A stretch of 64,000 nt of DNA from Isosphaeraceae bacterium. Its GTDB lineage: Bacteria; Planctomycetota; Planctomycetia; Isosphaerales; Isosphaeraceae. Positions 54,791 to 63,741 of the stretch are shown piece by piece. The DNA lies in the NCBI GenBank assembly GCA_026004735.1, contig BPJS01000001.1:4048859-4112858 (forward strand), in the 5' to 3' direction. Under the pieces are notes generated by a model. That model saw nothing but the letters and a program-made list of their open reading frames with translations, was not told the origin of the DNA and searched no databases. Position numbers and translations under genes: made by a program. Each line of letters begins with the position of its first letter. Within the stretch, counting starts at the first letter, position 1.

Positions 54791-56458
54791 TCAACGGATT
54801 GTACGGGAATGGGTCTGTACGGGCGAGGGTCGAGTCGGGGCGGGCGGGGTGTCGGGCGTTGGCCAGGCGCCGAACCAGGCGAGGGGCAGGCCGGCCAGGC
54901 GGAGGCTGAGGGCCAGCGCGGCCATAACGAGGGCGGAGGGGGAGGCCAGTTGGGGAGGGCCGCCGAGGGCCAGGCAACCGATCAACAGCGTTCCGAGCCC
55001 GCCGCTGGAGGCGCCGAGGGCGGAGGTGAGCGGCAGGATCGTCGTGTCGAGCAGGGCCCAACCGGTGATGGCTACCCCGATTTGGACCAGACGTGGGGCA
55101 GCGGGCTGTCCGGTGAAGTGCCACCATCGCAGGAGCGCGGGAACACCCAGGATGGTTTCGGTCTCGGGCAGGTGGGTTGCCGGGCGGACCGCGCCGCCGA
55201 GGAGAGAGTGGGCTAAAGGGAGGGTGATGACCAGAGGAGCGAGGATCGGCTGGACGGGGGTCAGGGCGATGGCGGCCGCGAGGCCAGGGACGAGGCTGAT
55301 CCCTCGCAGATCCCAGAGTCGAGCCCGCGCTGGCTGGATCCAGCCCGCGGCCAGCAGAACGGTGACCACCATAAGGGTCAGACCGGCGCTGGTGAGCAAG
55401 CCGGAGAGGGCCTCGGCTTCGCCTGGCCGGAGGGGCAGGGACCGTAGGGACTCGAGGGTTGTTCGAAACTGTTCAGCAAGGGTTGGAGCGGATTGGCCGG
55501 AGGCTTTCAGAGCCGAAAGAGTCTGGGCGCCGAGGAGTACCAGAGGAGTCCACCAGATGAGGGCGCAGGCGAGTAACCCGAGCGCATCGGCCGCGAGGCG
55601 TCCCGGACGGGGATGGGGTGAGGGAGGCGGTTGTCGGGAGTGAGGGACGGTGGCGGGACGGCCGCCGAGCCAGCGAGCCAGGAACAGAACGCCCCAGCCG
55701 GCGGCGAGCGTGGTCAGGGTGAGAGCGGAGACGAGGGGGCCTGGGGCCGAGAGGGCCTCCTGGAAGAGTCGAGGTGCGGCCAGGTTTTGGATTTCGAGGG
55801 CCAGGGGAGCGCCAGGTTCGAACAGGCAGAGGAGGAAGACGACGGCGATGGCGCGGGCCATGGGCGGGCGGATGCAGGGAGCGACGGCTGTGCACCAGGC
55901 ACGGGCGGTGCCGAGGCGGCCACCGTAGAGCCGGCCGCGCTCGCGCCAGCCCTGGCCGATGGCGCGCCGAACCGGCAGGATCGAGGCGGCGGCCAGCGGG
56001 GCGGCCCAGAGCAGGCAGACGTAGGCCAGCGCGAGCCTTCGGTAGGGGATTCCAGGCCACGCAGACTGATTGACCAGTTGGCGGAGGCCGAGGGCCAGAG
56101 CCGCAGGGGGGACGACGGCCGGGAGCGTGGCGGCGGCCAGCCAGGTGGCGAAGGGCGGGCAGCGGCGGGCGCACCATTCCGCGCCGAGGGTCCCCAGGCC
56201 GGCAGCCAGGAGGCTGACGCAGGCGGCAAAGCCGAGGCTGTCGACAAGGAGGCGGCGGCACGCGGGATCGAAGCCGATCAGACCCCAGGCCAGAGGGCTG
56301 AAGGCCCGAAGGCGTGGCGGCCAGACCGATGCGAGGCCGAATGAAGCCGAGAGGGCCAGCAGCAACGGGGTTGCCACGGCGGGCGCCCAGGCCGCGGCCA
56401 TCACGGCCCGACTGAGGATCGTGAAGGCTCGGCGTGCGGTTCGGGATCGCTCAGGCAC
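54791..56458 (-). CDS. ABC transporter permease with two fused halves (FbpB/ThiP-like)
   Basis: A 555-residue permease with about twelve TM helices in two halves, as in the iron(III)/thiamine permeases FbpB and ThiP. The EAA-like coupling loops are poorly conserved, and the second half is rich in Leu/Ala. GTG start, overlapping the end of the ATPase gene by eight bases, so coupled. Substrate unknown; the lipoprotein and ATPase of the same cluster point to an iron- or thiamine-type importer in origin. Confidence 0.75.
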   Translation of the reverse strand: MPERSRTARRAFTILSRAVMAAAWAPAVATPLLLALSASFGLASVWPPRLRAFSPLAWGLIGFDPACRRLLVDSLGFAACVSLLAAGLGTLGAEWCARRCPPFATWLAAATLPAVVPPAALALGLRQLVNQSAWPGIPYRRLALAYVCLLWAAPLAAASILPVRRAIGQGWRERGRLYGGRLGTARAWCTAVAPCIRPPMARAIAVVFLLCLFEPGAPLALEIQNLAAPRLFQEALSAPGPLVSALTLTTLAAGWGVLFLARWLGGRPATVPHSRQPPPSPHPRPGRLAADALGLLACALIWWTPLVLLGAQTLSALKASGQSAPTLAEQFRTTLESLRSLPLRPGEAEALSGLLTSAGLTLMVVTVLLAAGWIQPARARLWDLRGISLVPGLAAAIALTPVQPILAPLVITLPLAHSLLGGAVRPATHLPETETILGVPALLRWWHFTGQPAAPRLVQIGVAITGWALLDTTILPLTSALGASSGGLGTLLIGCLALGGPPQLASPSALVMAALALSLRLAGLPLAWFGAWPTPDTPPAPTRPSPVQTHSRTIR

Positions 56459-57533
56459 TGAAGACCACCACCCATTCGGAGGGTACGCAGAGGGTCAGGG
56501 ACTGTCCTTCACGGAGACTGAGCCCAACGGGGGGCAGGACGATGGTCGTGCCGCTAGCGGCTCCCGGGGCCTCCCACTCCAACCGGCAGTATGAGCCGAA
56601 GAAGACGCGGCGGCGCAGGACGACCGAAAAGCGATTGCTCGAGAGGGCAGCCGTGGGCCCGACGGTGAAGACCTCGGGGCGGATGAAGACCACAGCGGCA
56701 TCGCCGACGGCAAGCAAGCCGATACGCGAACGGCCTAGCAGGCGCCCGACCGCGGTCCGGACGACGACGGTCCCACGTGGGTCGACCGATTCAACCTGAC
56801 CGGGCAGCAGGTTACCGGTGGAGAGCTGCTGGGCCACCTCGAGAGTTGCCGGGCGGGAGTAGACCTCGAACGGAGTTCCGACCTGAGCGACCCGGCCGGC
56901 GCAGAGGACGGCCAGGCGGTCGGAGATGGCGATGATCTGGGGGAGACGGCGGGAGAGGACCAGGCTCGTCACGCGAAGTTCGTCGTGAGCGTGGCGAAGG
57001 AGCTGGCGGGCCTGGTCACGGTCGCGGTCGGTCAGCCGATCGAACGGCTCGTCGACGATGAGCAGTTCGGGCTCGAGGCAGAGGGCGCGGCCGAGGCAAA
57101 CGGCCCAGCGTTGAACGGGGGTGAGCGAACCGGCGGGAAGACGATCCAGACCGTCCAGGCCTAAGACCGTCAGGATCTCGGGGATCCGCAACCGCCTGGC
57201 TCGGGCCGGCACGCCCCGGCAGCGTAAGGCCCAGTCGATATTGTCGTAGACCGAGCGATCGGGCCAGGGTTCGTCGTCGTCCCAGACCAGGGCGACGCCG
57301 CGGCGAGCCGGCGGGGTGGAGTCGAGCAGGCGGCCTCCCAGGCGGATCTGGCCCTCGTCGGGCGTGTCGAGGCCGACGATCAGGCGGGCCAAGGTGGTTT
57401 TGCCGGAGCCGGACGGGCCGGCGACGCCGAACAATTCACCGGATTCGATCGTCAAGGGGTTTGAGCGGCCGAGGTCGAACCAGGTCAGCCCGCCGCGCCG
57501 CAGTTGGAGGTCGGCCAGCTCGAGGCGACTCAC
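56451..57533 (-). CDS. ABC transporter ATPase with degenerate Q-loop, signature and H-loop
   Basis: A 360-residue ATPase of the Fe/spermidine/maltose class with a C-terminal TOBE-like beta domain (about 230-360). Walker A (GPSGSGKTT, 39-47) and Walker B (LLIVDEP, 157-163) are intact. The Q-loop Gln is Asp (VWDDDEPWP; Asp85), the LSGGQ signature is LTPVQ (137-141), and the H-loop His is Ser (Ser194). It could bind ATP but may hydrolyse slowly. GTG start overlaps the lipoprotein stop (GTGA) with AGGGGGA six bases before it. Confidence 0.82.
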   Translation of the reverse strand: MSRLELADLQLRRGGLTWFDLGRSNPLTIESGELFGVAGPSGSGKTTLARLIVGLDTPDEGQIRLGGRLLDSTPPARRGVALVWDDDEPWPDRSVYDNIDWALRCRGVPARARRLRIPEILTVLGLDGLDRLPAGSLTPVQRWAVCLGRALCLEPELLIVDEPFDRLTDRDRDQARQLLRHAHDELRVTSLVLSRRLPQIIAISDRLAVLCAGRVAQVGTPFEVYSRPATLEVAQQLSTGNLLPGQVESVDPRGTVVVRTAVGRLLGRSRIGLLAVGDAAVVFIRPEVFTVGPTAALSSNRFSVVLRRRVFFGSYCRLEWEAPGAASGTTIVLPPVGLSLREGQSLTLCVPSEWVVVFSA

Positions 57534-58705
57534 GAGAGATCCCCCTGGCCCAGAGCCAGGCGACGGGCGCGGCGGTAGCGCTGACGACACCAGGCGGTCC
57601 ACTCAGCGCGGAGCCAGGCGGCGAAGAACGGGCGGTCGGTCCAGTGGATCGCATCGAGGAGGGCGGCATCGAGGGGCCGCGGTTCGCGGAGCCATTCCTG
57701 GGCCAGAGCGCGGCGTTCGACGGCGGTCGGGACCAGGTGGGAGATCAGGTCGTCGACAAGCCGATCGCCGTCGCGGCGAAGGCGGAGAGCCGTGACCGAG
57801 GCGGGCGGCCAAGGTGGTGGCTGGGCCAGCCAGGATTGAGCGCGTTGGGCGGCCCGGGGTCGGTGGGTCTGGGCGTGGTCGAGGGCGACGAACGCGGCGC
57901 GAAGCTCCGCGTGGGGTTCGACGCAGGCCGCACGGATCAGGCCGGCAAGCCGACGAACACGGAGTGCTTGCGGGGCGGCAAGCGAGGGATCGGACGATTC
58001 GGGCGTGGCGGTGGGATTGAATCGGAGATTTAAGCGGAGCGCGCGGGCAGCGGGGGAGTCGCGCTCGATGCGAACGGCTTCGGCCCCGCGCAGGCCGCTT
58101 TGAAGCGGAAGGAAGCGTTCGTCGGGATCGAGCCAGTCTGGGCGGACTCCGAGGGTGGCCGCGACCTCGCCGCGCAGGAGTCGGCCAGGCCCGGCCAGCA
58201 GGCCAGCCACGGGCCGGCGGGCGTAGGCGAAAGCCCGCAAGACCGTCAGGTAGTTTTGGGAGGACCAGCCCTGGCCAAGGAATTCGGCCAGGGCCAGGGC
58301 CGGACCACGCGCGACCGTCGGATCGTCCAGGGCGAGCTGATCGGGTGCGGCGACCTCGGCCATGGATGGCCAGGTCGCCGCAGGCGTGTCGCGCAAGGGG
58401 TCGATCCAAAGCCCGACCTGGTAGGTGAAGCGTTCCGAGTCGGGAGCCGGGGGACCGCCCAGGATGATCCAGTCGGAGCGGGGCTCAGGCTGAGGAAGAT
58501 GCTGATAGCCGTGAACGACGCAGGCCCCGCGGAGCAGCCATCCGGGCAAGCCGGCCAATTGCTCGAGGGGCCAGTTGGTGGCCAGGCGGACGGTCTGGGA
58601 GGGGAGGGACCGAGGGGGGGCGCAGCCGGCGAAGCCGAGGCTGCCCAGCGCCGAAGTGAGCCAGGTCCGTCGGCTCACGGATCGGCCAGGCAGTTCGGGG
58701 AACAT
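57530..58705 (-). CDS. Tat-type lipoprotein, probable ABC substrate-binding protein
   Basis: A 391-residue lipoprotein. The N-terminus has a twin-arginine stretch (SRRTWL, 11-16) and a lipobox (GFAGC, Cys about 28), then a TVRLATNWPLEQLAGLPGW start like periplasmic binding proteins. The middle (DWIILGGPPAPD, FAYARRPVAGLLAGPG) fits a binding-protein fold but similarity is weak. The cluster lipoprotein-ATPase-permease suggests it presents the substrate; metal ligands are not obvious. GGAG nine bases upstream of the ATG. Confidence 0.62.
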   Translation of the reverse strand: MFPELPGRSVSRRTWLTSALGSLGFAGCAPPRSLPSQTVRLATNWPLEQLAGLPGWLLRGACVVHGYQHLPQPEPRSDWIILGGPPAPDSERFTYQVGLWIDPLRDTPAATWPSMAEVAAPDQLALDDPTVARGPALALAEFLGQGWSSQNYLTVLRAFAYARRPVAGLLAGPGRLLRGEVAATLGVRPDWLDPDERFLPLQSGLRGAEAVRIERDSPAARALRLNLRFNPTATPESSDPSLAAPQALRVRRLAGLIRAACVEPHAELRAAFVALDHAQTHRPRAAQRAQSWLAQPPPWPPASVTALRLRRDGDRLVDDLISHLVPTAVERRALAQEWLREPRPLDAALLDAIHWTDRPFFAAWLRAEWTAWCRQRYRRARRLALGQGDLS

Positions 58706-58785
58706 CGCTCGGAGCTCTCCCGTGGCAGTGCTCGGCGCGAGGGGGCCAGGTTGAGCGGCGGGGTGGAATCGGCCGAGCGTGGGAA

Positions 58786-60649
58786 TCAGTTTTGCTGGGT
58801 GCGGCTGGATGCCGGGCGGCTGCCCAGCACGGCTTTGAGGGTGAGCTTCTGGCCATCGCGCACGACGACGACCTCGACCTCGTCGCCAGGTTTCTTGGAG
58901 CCGAGGGCGACCATGTAGCTCTCGACATCCTTAACGGGCAGGCCGCCGAACGAGACGATCACATCGCCTCCCTTGAGACCGGCCTTGTCGGCGGGGCTGT
59001 CGGCGGTCACGCCCTCGAGCTTGACGCCCTCGACGTTTTCGCCGTAGGCCGGGCGGGAGCCGAAGTAGGCGCCGTTGCCGCGAAGGGCGACGGGGGTCGC
59101 GAGGCGGAGCGGCCGGCAGGCGGGTGAATTCGGGCCGGGTCGGGCGACGCGCCCAGTCGAGGAGGATCAGTTCGCAGAGATCGGCGATCTGGGCCATGCC
59201 TTTGGGGTTGATCAGGGGGGTATCGTCGGTGGGGCGGTGATATTGGGCATGGGTACCGGTGAAGAGGAAGAGGACGGGGATGTCCTTTTTGTAGAACGAC
59301 GAGTGATCGCTGTTGGAGAAGCCGTCGCTCGTGCCCTGGGCGAATTTGGGGTTCAAACCGCGGGAGCGGGCCAGGGTCTCGACCAGAGCCTCCCAGCCGG
59401 GCGACGTGCCGGCGCCGTAGACGATCAGGCCCTTGGAGTCTTCGTAGCGGCCGACCATGTCGAGGTTGAGCATGGCGACGATCTGGTTGAGCGGGACGAC
59501 GGGGTGGTTGACGAAGTGATCGGAGCCGAGCAGACCCCGTTCCTCGGCAGAGAACAGGGCGAAGACAACGCGGCGGGGTAGCGGATCGCGGCGCGCGGCC
59601 AGGCGACGGGCCAGTTCGAGGACGACGGCGGTCCCGGAGGCGTTGTCATCGGCGCCGTTGTGGATTTCGGTGGAACCGGGGGCCAGCGAGCCGACCTCGC
59701 CGCGACCGAGATGGTCGTAGTGCGCGCCGACGACGATCGTTTCCTCGGCCAGCGGCCCGGTCCCCTCGAGCACGCCGATCACGTTGCGGGCGGGGTAAGT
59801 GACGCGTTCCAGCGTCACCTCGTAGCTGGCCGTGATCCCGGGCAGTTCGCGGGATTGAGGGGTCAGGGTGGAGTTGATGGCCTCTTCGAGCGCGTCGAGG
59901 CCGGGGGTGCCGGCGTCCTTGAGGATGCGGTCGGCTAGGGAGCGGGGGATCATGCCGAAGGGGATGGTGCCGCCGCGTGGGGTGGCGTTGAAGTCGAGCA
60001 GGGTGTCGGCGTGGGCGGCGGAGGAGGCGTCGTTAACCATCAGGACAGCCTGGGCGCCGTGGGCGGTGGCGTTGGCGACCTTGGCGGTGAAGGTGGCGAA
60101 GGGGGTAGGCTCCTCGCCGGCGAAGGGAGAGTTGCTCCCGGCCGGCGGGTTGGGCTCCCGGCGGAGGATCAAGACGACTTTGCCTTGGACGTCGATGCCG
60201 GCGTAATCGTCGTAATCTAGCCCGGCGGTCTGGTCCTTGGCGGTGATGCCATAACCGGCGAAGACGACAGGGCGGTTCTCGCCCTGGCCCGCCGACCCGA
60301 TGGCCAGAGGAACGAAGGTTTCGCCGGTTTGGAGGGAGAGCGTGCCGGTAGGGGTGGTGATGGCGAGGGTGGTTGGCTCGGCGATCCGAGTCTCGCCCCG
60401 AACGGTGAAGGGCTGGAAGAAGCCGTCGAGGCCCGGAGCGGGTTTGAGCCCGATTTCGCGGAAGGCGAAGCCGAGAAAGTCGGCGGCTTCGTCGATCCCT
60501 TGGGTGGCCAGGCCCCGGCCCTCGCGGCGGTCGTCGGCAAGATAGGAGACGTCGGCCAGCAGGCGGGTCTCGGCGGGGCTGAGGGCGTGGTGAGGGGTGG
60601 CGGCCTCCGGCGCCTGCGCGAGGGAGAGGACGAGGAGGGCGGCGATCAT
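58786..60649 (-). CDS. M28 zinc peptidase with PDZ domain, interrupted by a frameshift
   Basis: An exported aminopeptidase-like M28 enzyme followed by a PDZ domain (about 620 residues if repaired). Signal peptide IAALLVLSLAQAPEA. Zinc ligands: His in GAHYDHLGRG, Asp in NGADDNASGTA, Glu pair in SAEERGLLGS, Asp in LNLDMVGRY, His in YHRPTDDT. After TRLPAAPPRDP the frame is lost at a G5 run (59092-59096 on the plus strand, C5 in the coding sense); removing one base continues with VALRGNGAYFG and the PDZ core (GLKGGDVIVSFGG). Sequencing error or real mutation cannot be separated here. Confidence 0.82.
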
Positions 60650-60753
60650 GGTTCGGTCCAGAAAAGGCGAGGGAGGCGGCCGGCGAAGGTTGGGCGGGAA
60701 GGCAGGCCGCTGCAAGCGAATTGAAGCATTTTCCAGCGGATTTGGGAGCAGGG

Positions 60754-62730
60754 TCAAGCGTCCGACGCCGGGGACGGCTGAGGCCGGGTGATGAGCATGG
60801 GGATTTCGAGTCCGTGGCGGACCCGGTCCACCGTCTGACCAAAGAGCAGGTCGCTGAGGGCGCCATGGCCGTGGGATCCGACGACGAGCAAATCGACCGG
60901 CTGGCGGCGGAGGCGGTTGACGATTTCGGCAGCGGGGTCTGGCCCGCGGAGCAAGACAGGCTCGGCGCGATAACCGCGCTGGGCCAGGCCGCGGGCGACT
61001 TCATCGAGATAGTGGTCGTCGGAGTCGGTATGGCGATCGGCCGCATCGGCGCCGAGCAGGCCGGTGACGGGCGAGTCGGCGACGTGGAGCAAGATCAAAC
61101 GGGTCTGGCCGGGCCGGGCCAGAGCCAGGGCGCGATTGAGGATTTCGGTATCGGCGGCGTTGTGCTCCAGGGCAACGGCGATCGAGGCCAGGGGACGAGG
61201 CTGGAGGGCGTCGGCCCAGTCGATCGAGGCGACGGCTCGGGCGGTTCGTGACCAGGCGACGGAGGGTCGGACCCAGGGTTTGATGAGGACCCAAATCAGC
61301 AGCACAGCCGCGCCGCCGAGAAGCAGAGCGAGGCCGATCAGGGCCAGGCCGGCCAGAACCGGAGAGGCCCCCCCCTGCCCTGCCCCGGCGAGGAGCGAGG
61401 AGGTCCAGGCCCGAGTCTCGTCGAGGACCAGCCAACCGTTGAGGCCGACGATGATTCCAGCGCTGAGCCAGGCCAGCGCTTGGGCCCAGCGCGGGGGAGT
61501 CAGGGCACCCATGTTGCGGGGGTTGGAGGTGAAATGGATCAGCGGGATGACGGCAAAGGAGAGCTGGAGGCTGAGGATCACCTGACTGAGGACGAGCAAT
61601 TGCTGGGTGGCCGTCTCGCCGACGGTGGCGATGACCACGACGGCTGGCAGTAATGCGATCAACCGGGTCAGCAACCGCCGGAGCCAGGGCCTGAGGCGAA
61701 TTTGCAGGAAGCCTTCCATGACGATCTGGCCGGCCAGGGTGCCGGTCAGGGTCGAGCTTTGGCCGGCGCAGAGCAGAGCGATCCCGAAGAGCCAGGGAGC
61801 GAGGGGGCCGAGGAACCGTGGGAGCAGTTCGTGGGCCCGCTCGATCGAATCGACCGGCTCGCCGGCGGAGTAGAAGGTGGTTCCGGCAAGCACCAGGATG
61901 GCGAGATTGACGAAGAAGGCTGCGTTGAGGGCAACGGCCGAGTCGATCAGGTTGTAACGGCAAGCGCGGCGTTTGCTATCGTCGTCGGAGCCGATCCGGC
62001 GGGACTGGACCAGGGCGGAATGGAGATAGAGGTTGTGGGGCATGACGGTCGCGCCGAGGATGCCAATGGCGACAAAGAGGCTCGATCCTTCGGCGTCGCG
62101 TGGCAGAGTCGGCCAGAAGCCCCGGGCGACTTGGCCTAGGTCGGGGCGTGCCCAGAAGATCTGGATCAGGAAGCAGGCCCCCATGGTGGCCACAAGGGCG
62201 AGGATGAACGCCTCCAGCTTGCGGATTCCCAATCGCTGGAGCCAGAGGAGCAAGAGGGTGTCGAGGGCGGTAATCAGGCAGCCCCAGAGCAGCGGAAGCT
62301 GAAAGAGGAGCTTGAGGGCGATGATCGTGCCGAGGACCTCGGCTAGGTCGGTCGCCGCGATGGCGACCTCGGCCAGCAGCCACAAGGCCCAGTTGACCGG
62401 GCGGCTGTACTCGGCGCGGCAGGCCTGCGCCAGGTCGTGCCCGGTGACGACGCCTAAGCGCGCTGCCAGGGACTGGAGCAGAACGGCCATCGCGTTCGAC
62501 ATGAGCAGGACCCAGGCCAGCGCGTAGCCGAAGCGGGCGCCACCTTCCAGGTCAGTCGCCCAGTTGCCGGGGTCCATATAGCCGACGCTGACCATGTAGG
62601 CCGGCCCGAGAAACGCGAATAGACGCTTCCATCCGCTGGCTTCCTGGCCGGGGACCCGCACGGTCCCATGCACGTCGTCCAAGGATCGCGGGCGGCGTGC
62701 AAGCACGGAACTGGCATCTTCCGGAGCCAT
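60754..62730 (-). CDS. NRAMP metal-ion transporter fused to a universal stress (Usp) domain
   Basis: A 658-residue fusion. The first 470 residues are an NRAMP/MntH transporter with eleven or so TM helices, the DPGN metal motif (MDPGNWATD) and MPHNLYLHS in helix 6. The C-terminal part (about 508-645) is a UspA domain with the ATP-binding G-x2-G-x9-G(S/T) pattern (GSHGHGALSDLLFGQTVDR). NRAMP proteins import Mn2+/Fe2+ with protons; the Usp domain may sense ATP. The upstream region holds a tandem 13-base repeat. Confidence 0.92.
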   Translation of the reverse strand: MAPEDASSVLARRPRSLDDVHGTVRVPGQEASGWKRLFAFLGPAYMVSVGYMDPGNWATDLEGGARFGYALAWVLLMSNAMAVLLQSLAARLGVVTGHDLAQACRAEYSRPVNWALWLLAEVAIAATDLAEVLGTIIALKLLFQLPLLWGCLITALDTLLLLWLQRLGIRKLEAFILALVATMGACFLIQIFWARPDLGQVARGFWPTLPRDAEGSSLFVAIGILGATVMPHNLYLHSALVQSRRIGSDDDSKRRACRYNLIDSAVALNAAFFVNLAILVLAGTTFYSAGEPVDSIERAHELLPRFLGPLAPWLFGIALLCAGQSSTLTGTLAGQIVMEGFLQIRLRPWLRRLLTRLIALLPAVVVIATVGETATQQLLVLSQVILSLQLSFAVIPLIHFTSNPRNMGALTPPRWAQALAWLSAGIIVGLNGWLVLDETRAWTSSLLAGAGQGGASPVLAGLALIGLALLLGGAAVLLIWVLIKPWVRPSVAWSRTARAVASIDWADALQPRPLASIAVALEHNAADTEILNRALALARPGQTRLILLHVADSPVTGLLGADAADRHTDSDDHYLDEVARGLAQRGYRAEPVLLRGPDPAAEIVNRLRRQPVDLLVVGSHGHGALSDLLFGQTVDRVRHGLEIPMLITRPQPSPASDA

Positions 62731-62821
62731 GAGTCATCCTCAGCGGCATCCCGGCCCACCAGGGCGCACACGCCGAGGTCAACCCGATCCTTGGGGCCGA
62801 GATTTTGGTCATCGACGTCGC

Positions 62822-62853
62822 AACTTTTTCGAGTCTAACGAACTTTTTTGAGT
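62822..62853 (-). repeat. Tandem 13-bp direct repeat upstream of mntH-usp
   Basis: AACTTTTTCGAGT (62822-62834) and AACTTTTTTGAGT (62841-62853) match at 12 of 13 bases with a 19-base period, about two helix turns. They lie 92-123 bases upstream of the transporter start. A near palindrome AAAATATTTT (62859-62868) follows. This looks like a regulator-binding region; no known MntR, Fur or DtxR consensus is matched. Confidence 0.45.
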
Positions 62854-62956
62854 AGGCAAAATATTTTTCCTGCCATCTGGGAGGTCTTGAGAGCATAGAC
62901 TGAGATCAGGGACGGCGGATCCGCTTCGAGGCGAGCTTGGGCATGGGAGCAGGCCA

Positions 62957-63655
62957 ATGGGTTCGGCACGAGCGGTCGGGGGTTGGTCGAGGGGTTTGGG
63001 TGTCTGGCTGGTGATCGGGGTGGGGCTGGTTCAGGGGCAGGAGGTGCGACGGGGCGTTGGGCGGGAGCCGGGGATGTGGGTGCCCTATCCCAGGACGTGG
63101 AACGTCCCGGAGCCGGCGGTGGCGGCTCCGCGATCGGCCCGGATTGTGGTACCTGTGCCGCGTCGAAGTCAGCCACCGGCGCCATATCGAGCCTATCTGC
63201 CGGAGCCAACGCCTCGGGTGGCGGTACCGCCTCCGCTGACGACCGGGGCGGAGCGAGCGGCGGTGATGGGGCTTGAGTCGGGCGCTGGCCTGAACGTCCC
63301 GCCGTACTACTTTGGAACCTACGGCTATTCGCCTTACTTTTACGCGCCGACGCAGCCCTCCTATGCGGCCTACCCGGCACCGGGACCGCAACCGGCCGGT
63401 TCGGGGACGCCGGTCTACCAGATTCGCTATGGCGAACTACCGGGCGCGCCGACGTTGACGCAGGGTTCGTCCGGTGCGTTGGGGTTTGTGACGCCGGGAA
63501 CATTTGGAAACCCGACGTACGTCAACAACCGGGCGTTTTTCGGGCAGGGACTGAACGTTCTGAACGTGCCGGGGCAGATTTCTTACGGCCAGAGCACGCA
63601 GTCGACGCTCACACCGCCGGGTTATTTCGGGAATATCCTGCCGACGAACCCGTGA
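62957..63655 (+). CDS. Secreted Pro/Gly/Tyr-rich hypothetical protein
   Basis: A 232-residue protein: signal peptide (GVWLVIGVGLVQGQ), a Pro/Arg-rich first half, then a tyrosine- and glycine-rich half (PPYYFGTYGYSPYFYAPTQ; FVTPGTFGNPTYVNNR). No known domain. GGGAG seven bases before the ATG supports the start. Divergent from mntH-usp. The following gene is of similar type, suggesting a pair of cell-surface structural proteins. Confidence 0.72.
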   Translation: MGSARAVGGWSRGLGVWLVIGVGLVQGQEVRRGVGREPGMWVPYPRTWNVPEPAVAAPRSARIVVPVPRRSQPPAPYRAYLPEPTPRVAVPPPLTTGAERAAVMGLESGAGLNVPPYYFGTYGYSPYFYAPTQPSYAAYPAPGPQPAGSGTPVYQIRYGELPGAPTLTQGSSGALGFVTPGTFGNPTYVNNRAFFGQGLNVLNVPGQISYGQSTQSTLTPPGYFGNILPTNP

Positions 63656-63741
63656 CGGGTCGGCGCGTGGGGTGTTTAAGGGGAATACTTCTATTCTGTC
63701 GGGAAGCCTAAACCGGGTCGACGGAATGGGAGCGGGATGCG

